DNA of 64,000 nucleotides from Anaerofilum sp. An201 (GTDB lineage Bacteria > Bacillota > Clostridia > Oscillospirales > Ruminococcaceae), in NCBI RefSeq assembly GCF_002160015.1, contig NZ_NFJT01000016.1, positions 1-64,000 on the forward strand, in the 5' to 3' direction. The translations under genes and the position numbers were made by a program. Below are positions 59,786-64,000 of the stretch, piece after piece. Each line of letters begins with the position of its first letter. Position 1 is the first letter of the stretch. The notes beneath the pieces are model-generated. The model was not told the origin of the DNA. It was given only the letters and a program-made list of their open reading frames with translations, and made no database searches.

Positions 59786-60028
59786 ATGGAAAACGAAAAA
59801 GGAAAAGTTCTTTTATCGGCAAAAGAGCTCAAGGAGATTTTGGGATGCAACAATAACACATTGTATGAGCTTCTGGCCCGGCCGGATTTCCCCTCGTTTC
59901 GTATCAAAAGCCGGCACTATGTTTTGTATGAGGATTTCCTCGCGTGGGCGAGAGAGCAGGCAAAACAGAAAGCGATTGGCGACAGCGGCCCACGATTCAG
60001 CGTAAGCAAAAGGGCCAAAAAATTATAA
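59786..60028 (+). CDS. Excisionase-like HTH protein
   Basis: 80 residues after TGGGAGG. LLSAKELKEILGCNNNTLYE (about 9-28) followed by RPDFPSFRIKSRHYVLYEDF is the winged HTH pattern of MerR/excisionase-type (HTH_17) proteins. The basic C terminus (SVSKRAKKL) would bind DNA. It is the last gene before the element end at the split tRNA-Phe, as expected for a recombination directionality factor. No integrase is in the window. Confidence 0.8.
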   Translation: MENEKGKVLLSAKELKEILGCNNNTLYELLARPDFPSFRIKSRHYVLYEDFLAWAREQAKQKAIGDSGPRFSVSKRAKKL

Positions 60029-60336
60029 AACTCGTGGTTGATTTTATGCCAGATGAATAATTTTAATAAAATGCTCTGAAAGGGGTTTACAAGAATGCTT
60101 CCAAATGCTATTATAGTAACACCGAGAGGGCCTTATGCTGAAAAGCAAATGAGCCTTTGAAGTAAGTCAAATAATCCATTGGACGTTATCGTTCCCAATT
60201 TTGATTGTCCAGGATTCATTGACAGAGGGTTATCCTCAATCAAACGTCAAAAGCGTTAAAATAGCAGCAATTTTTCGGATTTACCGCACGGAAATCCTTA
60301 GTTCCTTGCGGCTATTTTTCTGCCTCTGGTCCGGTT
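60029..60336 (+). other. Element right end, non-coding
   Basis: No ORF with a ribosome site. Contains the 15-mer CAGATGAATAATTTT (60050) shared with the sRNA region at 40740, a promoter-like pair at 60086-60114, and small inverted repeats such as GGATTT...AAATCC (about 60279-60297). Integrase arm-binding sites would be expected here. Confidence 0.6.
60086..60114 (+). promoter_or_regulatory. Outward promoter toward the tRNA genes
   Basis: TTTACA (60086), 17 bases, TATTAT (60109-60114). It points toward the chromosome and could drive the tRNAs left without their original promoter by the insertion. Confidence 0.5.
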
Positions 60337-60381
60337 CTGAAAATCCCCGTGTCATTGGTTCGATTCCGATCGGAGGCACCA
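60337..60381 (+). pseudogene. 3' half of tRNA-Phe, attachment site of the element
   Basis: CTGAAAATCCCC followed by GTGTC, a T arm ATTGG-TTCGATT-CCGAT, acceptor strand CGGAGGC and A-CCA: the tRNA-Phe gene from the anticodon loop (GAA) to its end. The bases before it cannot form the 5' anticodon strand GGGGA, so the 5' half is missing. This is the expected distal attachment site of an element that integrates into a tRNA gene. Confidence 0.8.
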
Positions 60382-60386
60382 TTTTT

Positions 60387-60462
60387 GCGGGTTTAGCTCA
60401 TCTGGTAGAGCGCCACCTTGCCAAGGTGGAGGTAGCGAGTTCGAGCCTCGTAACCCGCTCCA
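60387..60462 (+). tRNA. tRNA-Gly (GCC)
   Basis: GCGGGTT pairs with AACCCGC; anticodon loop CTTGCCA gives GCC; encoded CCA present. It lies five bases after the tRNA-Phe fragment. Confidence 0.97.
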
Positions 60463-60467
60463 TTCGT

Positions 60468-60543
60468 GGAAGTTTAGCTCAGCTGGGAGAGCATCTGCCT
60501 TACAAGCAGAGGGTCAGCGGTTCGAGCCCGTTAACTTCCACCA
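60468..60543 (+). tRNA. tRNA-Val (TAC)
   Basis: GGAAGTT pairs with AACTTCC; anticodon loop CTTACAA gives TAC; encoded CCA. Confidence 0.97.
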
Positions 60544-60547
60544 ATAT

Positions 60548-60622
<75 letters not shown>

Positions 60623-60625
60623 CAG

Positions 60626-60660
60626 ATCCCCGGATGCATGTTGCGTCCGGGGATTTTCTT
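60626..60660 (+). terminator. Terminator of the tRNA operon
   Basis: ATCCCCGGA pairs with TCCGGGGAT, followed by TTTCTTTTT. Confidence 0.9.
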
Positions 60661-60785
60661 TTTCGGAACGGGCCGGCAGCCGGAGGACAAATATCGGGAG
60701 CCCCGCCGGTCTGAGCGGCTTCGGCGGTGGCTTTTGCGCGATCAGAAAGGGGCGTGCCCTCCTGTGCGGAAGGTACGCCCCGGTT

Positions 60786-61754
60786 TTATTTGTCCCACAG
60801 CTGGGGACGGTATCCCAGCTCGTCCAGCAGCAGCCTGTCGGTGTGGATCGAGATGCCGGCGGTGGTCAGCATATCGCCCGAGATCGCCGCGTTGGCGCCG
60901 CCCGCAAAACAGGCGCGCCCCTTGTCTGCCATCAGCCCGCGCCCGCCGGCCAGGCGGATGGAGGCGTCGGGCAGCAAAAAGCGATAGATGGCGATGATGC
61001 GCCGCTTTTCTGTATCGGAAAGCGGCGGGTTGTGCGCGTAGGGAGTGCCGGGAATGGGATTCAGAAAATTCACCGGCACCGATTTCACACCCAGCTGCCG
61101 CAGCTCCAGCGCCATGTCGATGCGGTCGTCCATCGTCTCGCCCAGCCCCATGATGCCACCGCTGCACACGCTCAGGCCGGCGCGCCGCGCCGCCTGCAGG
61201 GCGGCGATCTTCTGGTCGGTGGTGTGGGTGGTGCAGACGGAGGGGAAAAACCGGCGGGAGGACTCCAGATTGCAGTGCACCCGGCTGGCTCCGGCCTGTT
61301 TGATTTTGCGGAACTGCTCCTCCTCCAGCAGCCCGAAGGAGACGCACACCTCGATGCCCACCTCCCGGCGCACCGCCCGGATGCTCTCGCAGACGCGATC
61401 CACCTCGGCGTCGCTCAGCCGCTTGCCGGAAGTCACGATCGAATACCGCAGCACACCCCGCTCGGCGTTGTATCGGGCCTGCCGCAGGATCTCCTCGGTG
61501 GACAGCAGCGGGTATTCCTCCACATGGGTGGGGTAATGCGCCGACTGGGCGCAGTATTTGCAGTCCTCGCTGCACCGGCCGCACTTGCCGTTCACGATGG
61601 TGCACAGGTCGAACGCATCGCCGCAGAAATGCCGCCGGATCTCATCGGCCTCCGCGCACAGCTCGTCCAGCGGCGCGGTGCACAGCCACTGTGCCTCGCT
61701 GCGGTCCAAAAGGCCGCCGTTCAGCACCTTCTGCTTCAGCTCCTGCACATTCAT
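60786..61754 (-). CDS. bioB: Biotin synthase
   Basis: 322 residues on the minus strand. A radical-SAM enzyme that inserts sulfur into dethiobiotin. The iron-sulfur motif CGRCSEDCKYCAQSAHY includes the CxxxCxxC set (C-SED-CKYC). Further landmarks: NLESSRRFFP, CSGGIMGLGE, VNFLNPIPGTP. The start overlaps the bioY stop by four bases (ATGA), and AGGGGAGG lies upstream. The start of the longer ORF would lie inside bioY. Chromosomal gene, GC-rich. Confidence 0.95.
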   Translation of the reverse strand: MNVQELKQKVLNGGLLDRSEAQWLCTAPLDELCAEADEIRRHFCGDAFDLCTIVNGKCGRCSEDCKYCAQSAHYPTHVEEYPLLSTEEILRQARYNAERGVLRYSIVTSGKRLSDAEVDRVCESIRAVRREVGIEVCVSFGLLEEEQFRKIKQAGASRVHCNLESSRRFFPSVCTTHTTDQKIAALQAARRAGLSVCSGGIMGLGETMDDRIDMALELRQLGVKSVPVNFLNPIPGTPYAHNPPLSDTEKRRIIAIYRFLLPDASIRLAGGRGLMADKGRACFAGGANAAISGDMLTTAGISIHTDRLLLDELGYRPQLWDK

Positions 61755-62308
61755 GCCCGGGCCGCCTCCCCTCTGCGCAGCACCGGCGCCAACCGGCTGC
61801 CCAGCACAGCGGCCAGCACACACTGCACCAGGTCTCCCGGCAGCACCGCCAGGAAACAGGTCACCGCCAGCGCGCGTGCGCCCACCGGGGTGCCCAGATA
61901 GAAGGTGCAGATCATCCAGTAGTAGACCGCGCCGATCACCAGGACCAGCGCCAGCCCGATCAGCGAAGCCGCCAGCAGCCGCTTCACCGAAGGGGCAGGG
62001 CTCTGCTCCGCGATGCGCCCGATCACCCATGCGCCGACGATAAAGGCCGGCAGATAGCCGAAGGTGGGATGGAAGATATAGGAGGGACCGCCGCCTGCGG
62101 TGAATACCGGGAAACCCACCAGCCCGATGATCACATAACAGGCCACGCTGATGGCGCCGCGCCGGCTGCCCAGCAGGATACCGGCCAGTGCAGTGAACAG
62201 GAACTGCAGGGTGAAGGGGATCGCCGGCAGCGGGACCCGCAGAAAGGCGCCCACCGCCACCAGTGCTGCAAACAAAGCCGTTAAAACCAAATCACGTGTC
62301 TTTCTCAT
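61751..62308 (-). CDS. bioY: Biotin transporter BioY (ECF substrate-binding subunit)
   Basis: 185 residues, about six membrane helices. FLRVPLPAIPFTLQFLFTAL is the BioY signature at the N terminus, and GGPSYIFHPTFGYLPAFI fits the conserved middle region. It takes up biotin, with or without shared ECF energy subunits. First gene of the bioY-bioB operon; its start codon lies inside a BirA-type operator. Confidence 0.93.
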   Translation of the reverse strand: MRKTRDLVLTALFAALVAVGAFLRVPLPAIPFTLQFLFTALAGILLGSRRGAISVACYVIIGLVGFPVFTAGGGPSYIFHPTFGYLPAFIVGAWVIGRIAEQSPAPSVKRLLAASLIGLALVLVIGAVYYWMICTFYLGTPVGARALAVTCFLAVLPGDLVQCVLAAVLGSRLAPVLRRGEAARA

Positions 62309-62340
62309 TGTAAACCTGCTTTCGTTTTGAGTTTACAATG
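62306..62340. promoter_or_regulatory. BirA-type operator at the bioY start
   Basis: CATTGTAAAC (62306-62315) and GTTTACAATG (62331-62340) form a perfect 10-bp inverted repeat separated by 15 bases, the spacing of BirA boxes. A minus-strand promoter TTGACA, 18 bases, TATCCT reads into it. Biotin-loaded BirA would repress bioYB here. Confidence 0.85.
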
Positions 62341-62365
62341 AGGATACCACGCCGTACACAGGATT

Positions 62366-62430
62366 GTCAATGTAAAAATCGATCAGATTTACAATCGTTT
62401 ACAGCCCCGCACGGATATGGTATACTGCAC
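62366..62430 (+). promoter_or_regulatory. birA promoter with second operator half-sites
   Basis: TTTACA, 17 bases, TATACT reads toward birA. TGTAAA and TTTACA words at about 62370-62405 suggest a second BirA site, so birA may regulate itself. Confidence 0.6.
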
Positions 62431-62446
62431 CCAGGAGGGATGGCCG

Positions 62447-63436
62447 ATGACAAAAGACGAAGTGCTCGCCATATTAAAAAAGGAGGGCGGATATGTGTCC
62501 GGCGCGGCCATCAGCCAGCAGCTGGGCATCAGCCGGGCGGCGGTGAATGCGGCGGTGAAGTCGCTGCGCGCACAGGGGTATCGGATCACCTCGGCCACCA
62601 ACCGCGGCTATTGCCTGGCCCATTCGCCCAACTGTCTGTCGGCCGGTGAACTGCGGGCCTTTCTGTCCGCCCGGCGGATGGAAACGGTGCTGTGTCTGGA
62701 TACGGTGGATTCCACCAACAGCCGTCTGCGCCAGCTGGCCATCGAGGGAGCGCCGGCCGGGCAGGTGGTGCTGTCCAACAGCCAGACCGCCGGGCGGGGA
62801 CGCCGGGGCCGCACCTTCTATTCCCCCCGCGACACGGGACTGTATCTGTCGATGCTGCTGTGCCCGTCCGACGCCCCCGCCGCCACCGCGGCGCTCACCG
62901 CCTGGACGGCCGTGTCGGTGTGCGACGCGGTGCAGGAGGTGTGCGGGGTGCGTCCGGGCATCAAATGGGTGAACGATCTGATCCTCTCCTCCCAAAAGGT
63001 GGGGGGCATCCTCACCGAGCTTTCGGTGGAAGCCGAGAGCGGCCATGTGCAGTATGTGGTGGTGGGGATCGGCTTGAACGTCAACACCATGCCGCAGGAT
63101 CTCCCTGCCGAGGTGCGCGGACAGGCCACCTCGCTGGCGGCGGAGATCGGCCGCACCGTCCCCCGCGCCGAGCTGGCGGCGGCGCTGATCCGCCGTCTGG
63201 ACCGCATGCGGGAGGATTGGCCGTCGCGCATGGAGGAATACCGGCAGGCCTACCGGGCCGACAGCATCACGGTGGGCCGGGCGGTGTGCGTGCAGACGGC
63301 ACAGGGGATGCAGAAGGGGACGGCCGAAGCCATTCAGGAGGATTTCTCGCTGCTGGTGCGCCGTCCGGACGGCACGGCGATGGTGCTGAACAGCGGCGAG
63401 GTCAGCGTGCGCGGGCTGTGCGGCTATCTGGACTGA
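62447..63436 (+). CDS. birA: Bifunctional biotin-protein ligase and repressor
   Basis: 329 residues; ATG 62447 follows CAGGAGGG. An N-terminal winged HTH (about 3-60, ISQQLGISRAAVNAAVKSLR) marks the repressor class of BirA. The ligase domain has DSTNSRLRQL, the biotinoyl-AMP loop GRGRRGRTFYSP, GIKWVNDLI and VVVGIGLNVN, and a small C-terminal domain. It charges biotin-dependent carboxylases and, with biotin, represses bioYB, facing it across the shared operator region. Confidence 0.95.
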   Translation: MTKDEVLAILKKEGGYVSGAAISQQLGISRAAVNAAVKSLRAQGYRITSATNRGYCLAHSPNCLSAGELRAFLSARRMETVLCLDTVDSTNSRLRQLAIEGAPAGQVVLSNSQTAGRGRRGRTFYSPRDTGLYLSMLLCPSDAPAATAALTAWTAVSVCDAVQEVCGVRPGIKWVNDLILSSQKVGGILTELSVEAESGHVQYVVVGIGLNVNTMPQDLPAEVRGQATSLAAEIGRTVPRAELAAALIRRLDRMREDWPSRMEEYRQAYRADSITVGRAVCVQTAQGMQKGTAEAIQEDFSLLVRRPDGTAMVLNSGEVSVRGLCGYLD

Positions 63437-63454
63437 AATGCGCGGGATACAGCA

Positions 63455-63486
63455 GAGGCGAGCGGGTTTCCGTTCGCCTCTATTTG
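63455..63486 (+). terminator. Probable terminator after birA
   Basis: AGAGGCGA pairs with TCGCCTCT around GCGGGTTTCCGT; the T-run is weak. Confidence 0.6.
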
Positions 63487-63529
63487 TGAAAAGGATGTTT
63501 TTGAAGCAAACCGCCGGCGCTGTGCCCGC

Positions 63530-63625
63530 TCGAACGCCTTCCCCAGCAGGGGAAGGTGCCCCGCTTTGCGGGGCGGATGAGGTCGAAGCTGCCCCGCCGC
63601 ACAGAGCCCGCCGCCCGTGTCAACC
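63530..63625. repeat. Dispersed GC-rich repeat of the host genome
   Basis: CCTTCCCCAGCAGGGGAAGG, then GCCCCGCTTTGCGGGGC and GGATGAGG: a hairpin-rich block of a type common between genes of Faecalibacterium-related bacteria (from general knowledge; not searched). It is not in the element. Confidence 0.55.
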
Positions 63626-63761
63626 GCCCGAGGCAAACACAAACCCGTTCACCTCGGTGCTCTGCGGGGAGTACGCTTGCAATCTTCTGGCAAAACGTGT
63701 AAAATGATACCTATATATGCGCTATGTGAATCCCCAACCAGGAAAGGACGATGACACCCAG

Positions 63762-64000
63762 ATGATCGCAAGTATGACCGGCTATGGCCGTGCCGAGGCC
63801 GTGCTGCACGGCCGCAGCATCGCCGTGGAGATCAAGAGCGTAAATTCGCGCTATTTTGAATATTCTTCCCGCATGCCCCGCAGCTGCGCGTTTATGGACG
63901 ACCGGCTGAAAAAACAGCTGGGCGCGTCCATCAGCCGCGGCAAGGTGGAGCTGAGCCTCACGTTGCAAACGCTGGAAGCCGCCGACACGGTGGTGGAGGT
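63762..64000 (+). CDS. YicC/YloC-family endoribonuclease, start only
   Basis: The first 79 codons of a gene that runs off the window. MIASMTGYGRAEA and VEIKSVNSRYFEYSSRMPRS match the conserved N terminus of the YicC family, in E. coli linked to RNA cleavage. The ATG at 63762 is 14 bases after AGGAAAGG; an ATG at 63751 closer to it gives only a four-residue ORF, and ATG 63774 is a further in-frame option. Confidence 0.9.
   Translation, partial: MIASMTGYGRAEAVLHGRSIAVEIKSVNSRYFEYSSRMPRSCAFMDDRLKKQLGASISRGKVELSLTLQTLEAADTVVE

Noticed and set aside
60323-60381. A complete short tRNA lacking the D arm, because GCCTCTG at 60322 can pair with the acceptor strand CGGAGGC
   Set aside because: The D arm is absent and the 5' anticodon strand does not pair with TCCCC. 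A tRNA-Phe 3' half left by integration is simpler; the 5' match may be chance.

Overview
The window is the right-hand part of a large integrated mobile element (about 1-60336, roughly 50% GC by eye) joined to a GC-richer chromosome (60337-64000). The flank carries tRNA-Gly, tRNA-Val and tRNA-Cys, a bioY-bioB operon facing birA across BirA-type operators, and the start of a yicC-family gene. Gene content, Shine-Dalgarno starts, a class B sortase and a dispersed flank repeat suggest a gut Clostridia host, probably Ruminococcaceae/Oscillospiraceae (inference). The element ends in a tRNA-Phe gene: only its 3' half, from the anticodon loop to CCA, is present at 60337-60381, beside a small excisionase-like gene. 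The left end, the integrase and any conjugation ATPase lie outside the window.

Layout. 1-642: repeat-rich non-coding DNA. 643-10602: a lipoprotein and a 2,905-residue secreted surface protein. 11198-20778: one co-directional unit with a UvrD/PcrA-like helicase, a CCA-adding-enzyme homologue, a small ORF, cas5c-cas8c(-internal cas11c)-cas7c and a degenerate type I-C-like CRISPR array; no cas3, cas1, cas2 or cas4 is in the window. 20956-26537: surface proteins, class B sortase, TraX-like and other membrane proteins. 26662-36525: P-loop protein, NAD-dependent DNA ligase, RNase HI-HTH fusion, RecJ-like nuclease and several unknown genes. 36762-40604: NADAR-domain protein, a structured non-coding RNA candidate, HD-GYP protein, ADP-ribosyltransferase-like protein and small ORFs. 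40862-43623: an acidic protein and the ParM/ParR partition pair. 43680-53556: an XRE regulator, a possible sigma-region-4-like protein, zinc-ribbon and membrane proteins, and a GT-C-like protein. 53808-60028: an SSB-like protein, a MoxR AAA+/VWA pair, small ORFs and the excisionase-like gene.

Regulation is shared across the element. Four operons start at near-consensus promoters with a TGTGGTATAATTA-like core. At least nine others start at promoters carrying CCCCGAAAAG just upstream of the -10. Seven leaders, most behind those promoters, fold into a long hairpin, often capped by a GNRA-like loop; its sequence changes from operon to operon while pairing is kept, and a GTACATA-like box often follows. 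I read this as an element-wide regulon with an RNA leader module.

Taken together the element resembles a plasmid-like integrative element with its own partition, SSB, ligase, RecJ, RNase H and helicase genes, surface display, and a minimal Cas3-less type I-C-derived CRISPR system. Functional calls rest on motifs read by eye; no database search was run.
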